A stretch of 64,000 bases of DNA, taken from the NCBI GenBank assembly GCA_030280995.1, contig JASXTE010000007.1:14499501-14563500 (forward strand). The letters run 5' to 3'. Shown piece after piece: positions 42,801 to 53,396 of this stretch. Position 1 is the first letter of the stretch, and each line of letters starts with the position of its first letter. This DNA is from Hemileia vastatrix. Its lineage: Eukaryota > Basidiomycota > Pucciniomycetes > Pucciniales > Zaghouaniaceae. The notes under the pieces are model-generated. The model did no database searches. It was not told the DNA's origin and saw nothing but the letters and a program-made list of their open reading frames with translations. The position numbers and the translations under genes were made by a program.

Positions 42801-44871
42801 AAGCATCCTCTTCAGTTGCCTCATCTCTTACTGTTTTTTTGATACCTTTTAAAAAAGTATATTCAAGCCATTTCTATAGAATAAAAGAGTGTTTGCATTA
42901 GTGACAAAATATTTCGGTAAGCCAGGCTCCTTAGCTAAAACTTACTTCTTGATGGTGAGATATAGGGGAATGCCATCGATCTATCAGTCAGAGAAATTAC
43001 CATTTGCCCCACAGTCCATCATATTTCTTGAAAGGAGGGAAAATAAATTAATGAATCCACTAACACAAAATACTAAACTCCAGTGACACTTGATTGCCTC
43101 CACCGGTGGGAGTTGAAGCCATCAATGAATTGATTCTCATCCTTGGATCGAGTACCCAATCACTATCGGCCTGAACTGTATTTAAAATTGCCTGGATGAT
43201 TCCAAAATTCACCATAAGCTGACAGCCGAACTACTGGAAGGTAGATAGGACAAGAAACTAACCTGAATATAGTCGCTCAATACAATTCCCGCAAACCAAT
43301 TGCAGTTAATTAATCTTGCGGTATTGAAGATTTCGTGATCTTGATTTCTCCGCTTTTCTTCTGGCATTGAATCAATGTCCTGATCCCACGTTCCACGTTC
43401 GTTCAACTGCAAAAGCTTTGATGCAATCCGGTTATCTGATTCAAAACATCACTCAAGTATCAAGCCCAATTTCATTTAACTTCAGATTCAAAAAGCTTAA
43501 TACTGACGGTTACGTGAAAATAAAACCAACAGTGCTGAACATGCCGGGGGCATCAGAAGCAAACGTGATGATGCAAATGTATCGTTGTAAAGTAAGCCTC
43601 TTCCTAATTTTGTTTCATCTCGAACACTTTTGTTTTCATCCTCATCAACTCCATACAATACATCCAGGGCGACATAGGAAGAGGTTTTATTTATCCAACG
43701 ATTTTTTTGATCTGTCCAAACTATCGATATTTTTCCAATAAAATATAGGTCAGATTAATTTGATATTGCATAGTGGCCTGAATGATACACGTCTAAATGA
43801 GTGACTCACATATTTCATGGATTACCAGATTGGCAAAGGCAAAAAACAAACTAGAAAGGCGAGCCGGATGTGGCTTGAACCTGGTTCTTCGTAAAATTGC
43901 ATCAAACATCTCCTCTGGTTCAGCTATATATGGTGGAATAGGGTGCACTGGAGCAACGCTTCGCGCGTAAGCTATTTATATTGTAAGAAATGACATGTGC
44001 GGTAATGAAAACCCCAGATGGTATGGTCAGCCATTATTATATTACTATGAAACAAAGAGTGTTGACTTGCGAGTGTTGGCTGCGCCAATTTTTGGATTAC
44101 CCAACAAGTTATTGTAGCTTCCATCAATAGTTCTAAAGCGATGCTTGGGATCCAGGTCATTAGTTGGCGGATGACCAAGATCCTATTTATCATGAGATGT
44201 AACAGATTAGATTAGATTAGTGTGGAAGTAAAAAGTAACTGTCCCATAAATAAAATCATAATGTTGACTAACGTTCCATAGCAAATCGATAAACTTGCCC
44301 TGAAAATCGTTAACTATTTTATTTGGACCATGACGCCTCGCCTGTCCAGATATGGCCAGCCATTCGACCACATGCTCCATAAGAAGGTTTCTATCATCAA
44401 GGGGCATTTTAAATTGAATGACACCCTTGGCGACACGCAAACTTGCCAGTAGGTGACCCGCCAAAAATCGATGTACAATGGTATAATTACCTTTGGTGTA
44501 CTCCAATTCATCTGTAGCAGCTCTAATATCGTTTTCATTCAACCCATCACATTGGGTACCTTTAGAAAGGAAACGCTTAACCAACGCTAATGTCTAGATA
44601 CCGTCACCAACATCGATTGAGACAACCCAAAAATCAGTTCTAAATAAATAACAAAGGAGATGCAAAATATTTCTAGATGTTTATATGTGAATTTAGTGAT
44701 AAATCAACTCACTTCTTGAAAATGAGAGATAGATTGCCACAGCCTTGATCTGGACCTAACAGGAATATTGGCAGCTGAGCCTAGCTGCATGAGATGAGTG
44801 TAACCCTTTTGCCGAGGTAACTGGTTAACATTATTTGAAAGTCCATTAATGGGATCAGATACAGAAGACAT
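39864..44871 (-). CDS. Fatty-acid dioxygenase (Ppo/linoleate-diol-synthase type) with P450-like C-terminus
   Basis: About 20 exons; all but three junctions or exons worked out join in phase. Secure exons: 44871-44713, 44593-44273, 44183-44071, 43971-43810, 43720-43514, 43435-43263, 43191-43065, 42980-42946, 42873-42762, 42688-42540, 42450-42233, 42176-42080, 42015-42001, 41941-41812, 41719-41540, 41440-41409, 41342-41207, and P450-side exons from 41010 to 39864. Peroxidase/COX-like motifs: LLWNDLGHPP, TPYARSV, distal-heme-His-type LVIHEIFWTDQ, NKTSSYVALDVLYG, then EFSILYRWHS with the catalytic Tyr and proximal His; later LNEFRKFL, AGLCPNYTISRAIL and RGDRFYT. The P450-like part has an ExxR-type helix (FAMEGLRKNHWDP); I did not find the heme-Cys motif, so the 3' end is unresolved. 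The family makes hydroperoxy and dihydroxy fatty acids that act as sporulation and signalling oxylipins. An extra A near 44159-44161 breaks exon 3, and the 41207/41010 join is off by one. Confidence 0.8.
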
Positions 44872-47040
44872 TTCTAAATGATGAATACTACAAATTAACG
44901 TGAGCTTTGGTGGGGAGAAAGCAACTCAAGAAACAGCCAGAGCTATAAATACGCAGGGTCTGAAAATAAAAAAATAAATGTATCAAATAAATTAAAACAA
45001 GGTTTAGAGAACACAAAGTTCAGCTACATAATGTGCGATGCGTATGTACATATTCATTTTCCAGTCATCAAGATATTAGAACACCATTTGGTTTCCTGAT
45101 CGGACGACCGATATTTGACGCTTTGAATTTAATGCATCTCAATCCATCGTGTATGATCCTCTAGATTTCATTAGTAAATCGTAATGAGGATATTTAATGT
45201 TGGCCATTACATATTCAGTTTTCAACATTTAACACTGAACTTTTTTCATTTTATATTTATATTAGCAACTTGCATGTTGCTTATCCGGACCTTCCATAAT
45301 TGTTTCTGCGCATTTTCTGCCTCTCCTTATTTTTAAACTTCTCAAATCTTCAAATTCAATTTCCTTCTGCATGTGGGTAAAATTCAAGCTTCCGCAGATG
45401 CAAACGAGCAAGTGTTACAACATGCTTGCTACCTTGCGGTTGCCTCATCTACTCAAAATATGTAGTTTCTGAAGTGAAACCTACCGCAAGCACTTGCCCT
45501 CTTATGTACCGCCTCTGCACTGTTTTCTAACAACTAACAACTCGCCATTCATTCCACAAAAGTCTCACCCGCAAATGCCGCTTATCATCGATTCATTTTA
45601 TTCAACCTATTCTCATTTAGCTCAGCGACCCAGTCATACAGTTATCAAGTTTTTCCATTGGAATGCGGCCATATCTTGTGCAGAATTTTCAAACATGCAT
45701 GAATCATTCCCAATATAGTTGTATGGCTCAACAAAGTTTGGTATAATATGGTTTTTGATAGGAAATACGCACGTCAAGTGCCGGCTTCGATCGCCAAATT
45801 GAAAGCTGACACTACCACATACCAACTGCAAAACCTTTCCAGTGATTAAGAAAATTGGCCCTTCAGCCACTCACCCAGTACTGAACCAAAACGCGCTAAT
45901 TATTGTAACAGGGTCATGTTTAAGAGGTTAACAAGAAGAAATTGTCATAAAGAAATTGATTGGGTACTGGGCTTGAATCATACAACTATTTGAGAATTTT
46001 TATTTGGTTTTTTGTCTCTCGTCCCTCGCCAAAAACATGAGTTTGGGTCACTTTTCGCGGAGGGTGAGAGACAAGAAAACCGCGAGGTTTCTGCAAATAG
46101 CTGTATTTTGAGAATACCAACTCTAAGAAGGGGTAAAGGCATAGTTTGTCCATGGTGCTACATACTATGCTAAGTAGTCTCGGGTATGGAATAAGAACAA
46201 AAATCATCTAACCCAGTGCCTAAGTGCCTGCTGGATCGGCGACTTTGAGTGTCTGGAGCACATTCATGTATGTACCTGATTTTATTTGATGTTCCAAACA
46301 GAATAAAAGAACTTCAAATGGCAATATAAACTCTCCTCAATCCCGGCTAAAATAATGAAAAGATCTAGTCTCCATATATTACTTGCTGCTGAATATTACA
46401 AATTTTCAAAGTGAGATTAGAAAGTGTGTCATAAAACAAGGAAAACTCAAAGCAGTTGGGTAGAAAACGTGATAAAAGCAGGTTGGTAGGGCAATAATCC
46501 TTTCTGCAGAAAAAAAAAGGTACCTGAAGTTTATTTTGAAAACTTTGAATTCATACTACTTGCGTTTCCTTTCCTTAAAATTTCAATAAAGTGCGGTAAT
46601 AGCTATTCATTAGATCTAATTTGTTGGGTTACAAAGCTAGTGTATACTTTTTCATTATTGTTTCCTAGCACGGGTAAGTGTCTCGTGATTATATACATAC
46701 AGCAACACCATAAATGCTTGGCCTTTTTGCCAAAAATTTTTACTACTTTTTTGCCTGGCTCAGCACTATTCCGGCCTTAAACAAGGGGGTTGTAGGCTTT
46801 TTTGGGTGATACACTTAACACAAAAAAAAATGCCACGCCAGTACAAAAAGTGCACAAAAAATGACAAAAGAGTCAAGAGTTATTGTTCTTTCTGTAAAGC
46901 TATTTCCAAAAACCTTCCGGTTTTCTTACCTCCATCCCCCGCCCTGGACATGAGTTTAGGTCAGCTGACCTATGCTTTTGGTGGAAGATGAGACACAAGA
47001 CGACTGCAAGCTTTTCCAGACTAGCTGTACTTCTTACTTT
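44872..47040. other. Upstream region of the oxygenase gene; no other gene seen
   Basis: Non-coding sequence that should hold the oxygenase promoter on the minus strand. Two short segments resemble each other: CCAAAAACATGAGTTTGGGTCA near 46030 and CCTGGACATGAGTTTAGGTCA near 46940, each followed by GAGA-CAAGA and ATAGCTGTA/CTAGCTGTA. A related piece, GTGAGTTTTGGTTAGATGACCA, lies at 52590 beside E6. These look like remnants of one dispersed repeat. No motif was found in the 60-80-residue open frames. Confidence 0.4.
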
Positions 47041-47045
47041 CTATC

Positions 47046-47158
47046 TGTTATGTGCCTAGGCACCTTATGTGCATAGTCATTTGAGATATAGTCTGTAGTC
47101 ACGGTGTCTCCTGTTCTCCAGTTCTTTCCGGAGTTCTACAGGCTGACACTGTGCTACA
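47046..47158 (+). repeat. 5' LTR of copia element E5
   Basis: 113 bp, TGTTATGTGCCTAGG ... GTGCTACA. The 3' LTR at 52206-52318 has the same length and nearly the same sequence. The flanking 5-mers CTATC (47041-47045) and CTATT (52319-52323) match at four of five positions, consistent with an aged target duplication. Immediately inside is GGTTATGGGC, a probable primer-binding site. Confidence 0.85.
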
Positions 47159-47257
47159 GGTTATGGGCTGTACTCGCGGGCACTGAAACGTTAGCCATAA
47201 AAAACTCCACAATGTTAGCGACACTAGGAACGTTAGTAGCTGAAAGACCCCCAGCGC
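47159..47257 (+). other. E5 leader with probable tRNA-Met-half primer-binding site
   Basis: GGTTATGGGC directly after the LTR is complementary (one mismatch) to the anticodon loop region of initiator tRNA-Met. Copia-type elements are known to use this region when priming with a cut tRNA half. E6 has GGGTTATGGGG at the same place. Confidence 0.5.
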
Positions 47258-49408
47258 ATGTCTGAAAAAGACGTACCATTGACCTGTGCTGGTATAACAA
47301 AACTCACCTGTTCAATCTCTAACCGGGAGCTTAAAAGTCTTGGAATCACATCTACCACCCCTACCAATACTGCCCCTTGCGTAACTCGCTCTTCCAACAC
47401 ATCACACAATCAATCAAACACCCCTGCCCCTACACTCACTCCCATTTTGGGCTCTCCATCATATTTGCTTCCTAAAACACAATACCCACCCACCCTTGCA
47501 AGTCCTCCTTCACCTCATGCACCCTCTCCCTCTCCCCTCGCGCGCCCTCTCTTTCCTCGTTCTACCCTTGCTGCTCCTCCCTCTTGCTCAAATTCACCTT
47601 GCGCACCCTCTCCCTCACTCCTTGCAAACCCTCTCACACCCTCTCCCTCACCCCTTGCAAACCCTCCCATCCCTCCCTCTTTCCCCACCAACCCTCTCAT
47701 TGCTCCCCTGCCTCCCCTTGTCCCTACATTGTGTACCTACTACAATCCGACGGACTTGGCAGCTAATCACAAGCTGTCGGATAATATCTCCTCACCCATA
47801 GAAGGCCTCACTCAAGCAATTGAGAGCCTATCTATTAATCCAAAACCCCCCCTCTCTCCTACATCTGCCAGAGACAAGAACATAGCCAATACTACGATGC
47901 CAGCTGGGAGATCAGTCTCACCCTTTAGAAAGACCAATCTCCCCAGTAATTCACGCCCCTTGCCACCCCACATGTTGCCACCACCTCATCATCCTCCTGT
48001 TAGCATGATTGAAAGACAACACACTTTATGTAATGTCATTGAATTCACTAAGTCAATCCCTAATCTCAATGCAAATGGATTTAACTATTCTGACTGGCAT
48101 AGCAATGTACTAGCTCTTATTAAAGACTTTGTCCGCACCAGGGCCAATGCTCTAAATGATAGTGATGGACCTGATGAGTTTGAAGACAGAGTCACCCACC
48201 TAATCCTTGTTCACTCCATCTCCCCAAGTCTACGACATGAAATATCAACTGATTGGAAGGCACGCCAAACTTATCTTCATATCAGCAAAAAATTTACCAG
48301 ATCAAATCACACCTCCGCCATGACTGCAATTTGCAACTTCCTCAATCTAGAACAAACTCCATTCACATTGCACAGTGAGTATTTGACTGCATTCAACAAA
48401 TATTTTGAAGCAATCAAACAGCAAGGAATTGTTTTTGATCAGAAATTCTTTAAAGCTCTCATGTCACATGCATTACTACCATCAACCCTGAAAGACCTTT
48501 ATGTTGATTTATGTGTTGCTCTGGACAACCGCCCTGACTCAAAGTCAGTCACTTATGAAGATTTCTGCCAACTTATGCCAAGTTTAGTCCAAAATAGGGT
48601 TGATTGTGAAGGCATTTCATCTACACCTACTGCATCCTTATCTGTTGAACCTTCCCTCCATGCTGCAACTCAACCTCAGAGACAAACAGATTCTTACAGG
48701 CCTCCTGGTGCACATCGAAATAGTCATGAATGCCATTCCACTGCTCATGTTGTGGCACATTTTCCTTACAACCCTCATTCTGCAAATTTCTCTGCTAAAC
48801 TATACATTATGTGTGGACGTGCTACTGCTTATGCTTCTGATCCTAATGCAAGGAAAAAAAAAGTCTATATTCCATACAAACGTCCTCAAAGTGGTCCCAT
48901 TTGTGCTAGAGATGTTCAAATTGAAGCTAATGAAATCACTATCTTTGAACAAAACATTGAGGTGCTATATGAAATGGGTGAAAAAATTGATCTCAATAGT
49001 GCTGAATGGTCTCCTGATGCAATTGCTGATATCTATGCTATCTTGGACAGTGGAGCAACTCATCATGTCACTGGCAATGTGAGCCTTCACAGCAATTTCA
49101 AACTTCTTAAAAAGCAGATTCCAGTCAAAGTGGCCATGAACAGTCCTTCTTCCTTCATCACTAGCATAGGAGATTTGAAAATTAAAGGGGATGGTAAAAT
49201 AGTCACTATTACCAATGAATTCTATTGTCCAGATGTTAGGACAACTCTAATTTCTTTATTTGATTTAGTGAACTGTGGTTTCTGTTTTGGTTTGTGTTCT
49301 GAAAATAAAAATTTGGGGATTTATCTGAAAGAGGAATTGATTATGACTGGCCAAGTAGAGAATACCAGAAGAAGATGGGTCTTGGATGTAATTAGTGTTA
49401 GTAATTGA
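47258..49408 (+). CDS. Gag and protease of copia element E5
   Basis: 716 residues. The first ~170 are Pro/Ser/Leu-rich with repeated PSPLANP-type units. Capsid-like sequence follows (LNANGFNYSDWHSNVLALIK ... LIHSI-type helices) up to residue ~440. A poorly preserved Cys/His region comes next. The protease active site IYAILDSGATHHVTGN lies at residues ~590-605, followed by EFYCPDVRTTLISLFDL, both typical of copia proteases. A TGA at 49406-49408 ends the frame, but the same frame continues directly into integrase, so this is a nonsense change inside a single Gag-Pol (CGA-to-TGA would explain it). The ATG at 47258 is 100 bp inside the LTR and is the first good start. Confidence 0.85.
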   Translation: MSEKDVPLTCAGITKLTCSISNRELKSLGITSTTPTNTAPCVTRSSNTSHNQSNTPAPTLTPILGSPSYLLPKTQYPPTLASPPSPHAPSPSPLARPLFPRSTLAAPPSCSNSPCAPSPSLLANPLTPSPSPLANPPIPPSFPTNPLIAPLPPLVPTLCTYYNPTDLAANHKLSDNISSPIEGLTQAIESLSINPKPPLSPTSARDKNIANTTMPAGRSVSPFRKTNLPSNSRPLPPHMLPPPHHPPVSMIERQHTLCNVIEFTKSIPNLNANGFNYSDWHSNVLALIKDFVRTRANALNDSDGPDEFEDRVTHLILVHSISPSLRHEISTDWKARQTYLHISKKFTRSNHTSAMTAICNFLNLEQTPFTLHSEYLTAFNKYFEAIKQQGIVFDQKFFKALMSHALLPSTLKDLYVDLCVALDNRPDSKSVTYEDFCQLMPSLVQNRVDCEGISSTPTASLSVEPSLHAATQPQRQTDSYRPPGAHRNSHECHSTAHVVAHFPYNPHSANFSAKLYIMCGRATAYASDPNARKKKVYIPYKRPQSGPICARDVQIEANEITIFEQNIEVLYEMGEKIDLNSAEWSPDAIADIYAILDSGATHHVTGNVSLHSNFKLLKKQIPVKVAMNSPSSFITSIGDLKIKGDGKIVTITNEFYCPDVRTTLISLFDLVNCGFCFGLCSENKNLGIYLKEELIMTGQVENTRRRWVLDVISVSN

Positions 49409-51490
49409 AATCCAAATGATGTTCCCTCTTATTGCTATTCCTTGCACCCTTTGTTACTTCACACTGTTAAGAAGAATCACCATATCAACTGTCTACCTTC
49501 CGCCAAAGGTTCCCTGATAGATTGGCATAGAAGACTAGGACATGTCAGCATTGAAACCATCAGAAAAAAAATCAATGCTGGTATGGGCACTGGATTACCA
49601 TTATCTATGCCTTCAGGTAAGATTGATTGTGAAGACTTTCTAATTGCAAAGAGCACTAAGAAACAATCAGCCACCTGTGAGTCAAAGCCAGAATATTTAA
49701 TGAGCCTAATTGTTGGAGATCTTGTTGGTCCCATGGATCCCACTATTCATGGTGCTAGATGGGCAGCAATGTTCAGAGAAAGCTCAACTTCCTATGGTGA
49801 GGTATTTTTGCTGAATGCCAAATTTGAGGCAACTTCTTGTTTTGTTTCTTTCTATAAAAAATTAGAAAATGTAACTGGGAAGAAGCTTCAGGTTTTGCGC
49901 ACTGATGGAGGTAAGATGCACAGCAATAAAATGGCTCATATCTTGGCCGACATTGGTGCTACTCATGAAGTTACATGCCCTCACCATCACAAGCAAAATG
50001 GAACAGCTGAAAGGTTCAACAGAACAGTTGGTGAAAATGAAAGAACCATACTCCTTGCCAGCAAACTACCTGAATCATTCAGGGGATTAGCATACAAGTG
50101 GGCGGCTCATGTTCACAACCAGATCCCCAATATTAAAACAGGTGACAAAACCCCTCTTCAACTACTGTACAATGCCACCCCAAACTATTCCAACTTTTGC
50201 ATTTTTGGTGAAACAGCATTTGTCCATATTCACAAGGAGACACGCCAAAAACTAGATCAACGTGCTTTGATTTGTAAGTGTGTAGGTTATTCCTTAAAAA
50301 ATGCTGGTTGGCTGTTCTGGAATGGGGATTCAAACAACTTCTTTGAATCCGCAATGGCTATTTTTCTTGGTGATTGCCTTCCCAATCATGATTCTGCTCT
50401 CCAAGCCCCAAAAACAACACCATCAAAGGGTTCTCTTCAGTCTATTCTCAACAATCTGAAATTAGGCAATTTCAAAGATGAAGAAGCACTTCTGTCACAA
50501 GAAAAAGCTGTTACAGAGACTGTCCAAAAAGGTTTGTCACACTCTGATGTTATCCCTAGAACTCATCTACAAGCCATGCTATCTCCTGACTGTCAAAAAT
50601 GGGAACTGGCATGCAGAAGAGAACTAGCTAACATGAAGAACATGGATGTTTGGTATGAAGAAAAAGTCCCACCAGGAAGTAAAATCACCAATTCAAAATG
50701 GGTATTCACCATCAAAAACCCTTCTTCAGACTCACCAACATACAAGGCACAATATGTAGCAAAAGGTTTCCTTCAACAATATGGTATTGACTTTACTGAA
50801 ACTTTTGCTCCCACTGCAACTTTTGCCTCACAGTGTGTTCTCCTGACTATTGCAGCATATCACAAATGGCCTATAAAGTCTTTTGATGTCACAGAAGCCT
50901 ATCTTCACAGTCCAATTGATGAAGCTATATGGGTACATCCTCCTGAAGGTTATCAACTGAAGGATAAAGACAGTGCCCTCCGCCTGAAGAAAGCTCTATA
51001 TGGCACCAAGCAGGCAGATAGATGTTGGTGGTTTCAAATTGCTGACAAAATTGACTCTTTAGGATATAAAGCTAGCCAATATGACAAAATTTTCTATGTC
51101 TTAAGGAAGAAAGGTTGCTTGAGTGTAGTTTGGATACATGTTGATGATGGAATTGTGACTGGTAGTAGTGAGGAGGTGTTGAAGGAGCTGGAGGATGGTT
51201 TAGATGGATCTTTAAAGGTAAAATGGAATGAAAAGGTGAATGGCATTGTAGGTGTAGGTATAGAAGAGGTCCCTGAAGGCTTTAATCTCAACAATTTTCA
51301 GCTTATTAACAAGATTTTAAGAGAAAGCAACCCTTCAGGATTAGTCACAAGATCTCCATTACCTCAGCAACTAAAAATCAGGACAGCAACAGATGATGAG
51401 GATGCGATTGACACTACCAAATATATTTCTATTCTAGGTGCTCTCAGCTATGTAGCAGTGGTGACTAGGCCTGATCTTTCTTCCCAGTAA
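49409..51490 (+). CDS. Integrase and reverse transcriptase of E5
   Basis: In frame with the gag-protease ORF. Integrase: IDWHRRLGHVS (HHCC His residues), core Asp in LIVGDLVGPM, Asp in VLRTDGGKM and Glu in HHHKQNGTAERFNRT. RT: SKWVFTIKNPSS, YVAKGFLQQYGIDFTETFAP, WPIKSFDVTEAYLHS, LKKALYGTKQADRCW, and a catalytic loop WIHVDDGIVTG carrying the Asp-Asp pair. The element is Ty1/copia because integrase precedes RT. The frame is lost at an apparent one-base deletion near 51480-51482 and resumes one frame over. This copy has few lesions and must be fairly young. Confidence 0.88.
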   Translation, partial: NPNDVPSYCYSLHPLLLHTVKKNHHINCLPSAKGSLIDWHRRLGHVSIETIRKKINAGMGTGLPLSMPSGKIDCEDFLIAKSTKKQSATCESKPEYLMSLIVGDLVGPMDPTIHGARWAAMFRESSTSYGEVFLLNAKFEATSCFVSFYKKLENVTGKKLQVLRTDGGKMHSNKMAHILADIGATHEVTCPHHHKQNGTAERFNRTVGENERTILLASKLPESFRGLAYKWAAHVHNQIPNIKTGDKTPLQLLYNATPNYSNFCIFGETAFVHIHKETRQKLDQRALICKCVGYSLKNAGWLFWNGDSNNFFESAMAIFLGDCLPNHDSALQAPKTTPSKGSLQSILNNLKLGNFKDEEALLSQEKAVTETVQKGLSHSDVIPRTHLQAMLSPDCQKWELACRRELANMKNMDVWYEEKVPPGSKITNSKWVFTIKNPSSDSPTYKAQYVAKGFLQQYGIDFTETFAPTATFASQCVLLTIAAYHKWPIKSFDVTEAYLHSPIDEAIWVHPPEGYQLKDKDSALRLKKALYGTKQADRCWWFQIADKIDSLGYKASQYDKIFYVLRKKGCLSVVWIHVDDGIVTGSSEEVLKELEDGLDGSLKVKWNEKVNGIVGVGIEEVPEGFNLNNFQLINKILRESNPSGLVTRSPLPQQLKIRTATDDEDAIDTTKYISILGALSYVAVVTRPDLSSQ

Positions 51491-52077
51491 ATTTCCTTGC
51501 TAGATTCTCTTCAAAACCCACAGCTACTCATTGGACGGCACTCAATCACCTATAACGCAATGTACAGTACACCACTAAACTTTCATTTCACATTCATCCT
51601 GACAAAGACATCCCCCTTGAATTGCTCTCTTACACTGATGCCACATGGAACAACAAAGAGTTTGCCAGAGCTCAATCTGGTCATCTTTTACTGCTCAATG
51701 GCTTCCCTTTTGTATGGAAATCAAGACGGCAACTAACTGTTAGAGACTCTTCTATGACAGCTGAATATGTTTCTCTTAGTAGTGGAATGAAGGATGCAAT
51801 TTGGATCCCAAATTTGCTTCAAGATCTATACCCAGACTTCCCACCTGTCAAACTACATTGTGACAATAAAGGCACCGTCTCCAATGCAAAAAATAATCCT
51901 GGAGAGAAGAGGACAAGAAATATTAGTAGATGTTACTACTTGGTGAATGAACAGCTCTTTCTTAAGAAAGCTTTTCTAGAATGGGTTCCAACTGCAAAAA
52001 TCTGTGCTGATATTCTAACAAAAGCACTGGGCCCATCTCTAACTTTCAACAAAAGGAAAGATGTCTGTGTGTGGTGA
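51491..52077 (+). pseudogene. RNase H end of E5 pol (frame-shifted)
   Basis: After the deletion near 51481, the reading frame of 51622-52077 carries the rest of pol: an RT end segment (THWTALNHL, then TAA near 51554), RNase H YTDATWNNKEFA with its catalytic Asp, SSMTAEYVSLSSGMKDAIW (Glu), and LHCDNKGT (Asp). The copia C-terminal signature KICADILTKAL completes it. Stop at 52075-52077. A purine run GTGGGGGGGA (52196-52205) then precedes the 3' LTR. Confidence 0.85.
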
Positions 52078-52205
52078 TATAGGGTGGAATGGGGGGATTA
52101 TTTCTTTTCTCTTCTATATTTTTTTTTCTTATTAATTTTTTATGGTTAATTACAAATAGGGAGGATAATTATATTGGAATAGGTTAAATGACCGTGTGGG
52201 GGGGA

Positions 52206-52318
52206 TTTTATGTGCCTAGGAACCTTATGTACATAGTCATTTGAGATATAGTCTGTAGTCACGGCGTCTCCTGTTCTCCGGTTCTTTCCGGAGTTCTACA
52301 GGCTGACAACGTGCTACA
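52206..52318 (+). repeat. 3' LTR of E5
   Basis: 113 bp, TTTTATGTGCCTAGG ... CGTGCTACA. The first bases differ from the 5' LTR (TGTTA). The G-rich polypurine tract lies immediately before it. Confidence 0.85.
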
Positions 52319-52621
52319 CTATTTTCTCCTTTTAAACTTTCTTCATACTTCTCAAAGTTTGTACAGCTATTAGAGGAAATCTTGTGCCTTTTTGAAAAAG
52401 TTTTCTTCTACTCCCCTCAGAATGCGCAATTTATGAATATTAGCTAATCTTGATGAATTAGGGAGGTGTGTCGAAATTTAATTAGTATAGCCACATGGCA
52501 AAGAAACAACAAAAAAAAATCAAAAGGCAGCTACGTGGTAAAATATTGTGGGCCTTTAAGATTTTTTTTCACTTTCACCCCATCCAGAGTGTGAGTTTTG
52601 GTTAGATGACCAGGTGCATCT
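52319..52621. other. Short intergenic segment between E5 and E6
   Basis: No gene. It carries the dispersed-repeat piece near 52570-52615, similar to 46030 and 46940. The final CATCT (52617-52621) is the E6 target duplication. Confidence 0.5.
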
Positions 52622-53385
52622 TGATAGATAAAAATAATAGGTAAGTTAAATAATAGTGGATAACAAGGACTTAAGGGACAAGAATGATTTGGGACTAAGA
52701 GGGACAGAGAGGGACTAGTGAGTAAGCAGGAAGGAAAAATCAATAGAGTAAAATAAATAATGAGAAACGAATGGATAAATGCATTGCTGTTGAAGAGCAC
52801 ACGTACAATGTTACCTGATAGATAAAAATAATAGGCAAGTTAAATAATGGTGGATAATGAGCACTTGGGACTAGAAAGTAAGGAGGAAGGAAAAATCAAT
52901 AGAGTAAAATAAATAAGGAGAAAGGAATGGATGTGGAATCAGGAAGTATTTTGCATCCATACATAATGCTTGAGTATCACATTGTTAGGTTAAAGGTTAA
53001 ATATTAGGTTGAGGAAATTAATAATGTGGCACGTTATCACTCCTGATGATTTACTTATTTAAAGTAATTAAAGAAAAAAAAAGAGTAAGAAAATAACTAA
53101 TGAAACACTACGCAATATAGGGGGTGGACTTGCTAGCAAGTCCTCAACCTGAACTCAGATGGAACTCAGATGGAACTCAGACTGAACTCATACTGAAACC
53201 ATACTGAACTCTACTTGAACACCCACCTAAAACTGTTCTGCTGAGTGGTGTTCATCCCTGATTGTATGGTTCCTTTATCAATAGCTCAATGTGTGTTCAA
53301 TCTATGGTGAGTTTGGGTCCAAGGTTGCGGACTTGCTAGCAAGTCCGCCCCCCATATTGTGTGGTGAAAAGTATCTATATTAACA
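52622..53385 (-). repeat. 3' LTR of E6 (contains MITE copy 2)
   Basis: 764 bp including the 261-bp MITE and its 3-bp duplication; about 500 bp without them. It has two copies of an internal unit starting TGATAGATAAAAATAATAGG, against three in the 5' LTR. The outer end TGATAG abuts CATCT. Confidence 0.85.
53106..53366 (-). mobile_element. CACTA-type MITE, copy 2
   Basis: 261 bp, beginning CACTACGCAATATAGG and ending CCATATTGTGTGGTG, flanked by AAA (53103-53105, 53367-53369). Both terminal repeats contain the perfect 18-bp palindrome GGACTTGCTAGCAAGTCC (53126-53143 and 53329-53346). The other E6 LTR supplies the empty site: ACTAGTGAAAAGTATCT near 58092. Relative to copy 1 it is reversed and has an extra ~10 bp (TGTGTTCAAT) near 53290. 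Confidence 0.85.
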
Positions 53386-53396
53386 CTACCCTGTGC

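Noticed and set aside
43367..43741. 124-residue plus-strand frame
   Set aside because: Antisense of oxygenase exons 5 and 6, which carry recognisable motifs on the minus strand.
47496..47801. Pro/Leu-rich frames overlapping E5 gag, and a Gly-rich minus-strand frame at 47515-47700
   Set aside because: Shadows of the repetitive Pro/Ser codons of E5 Gag in other frames.
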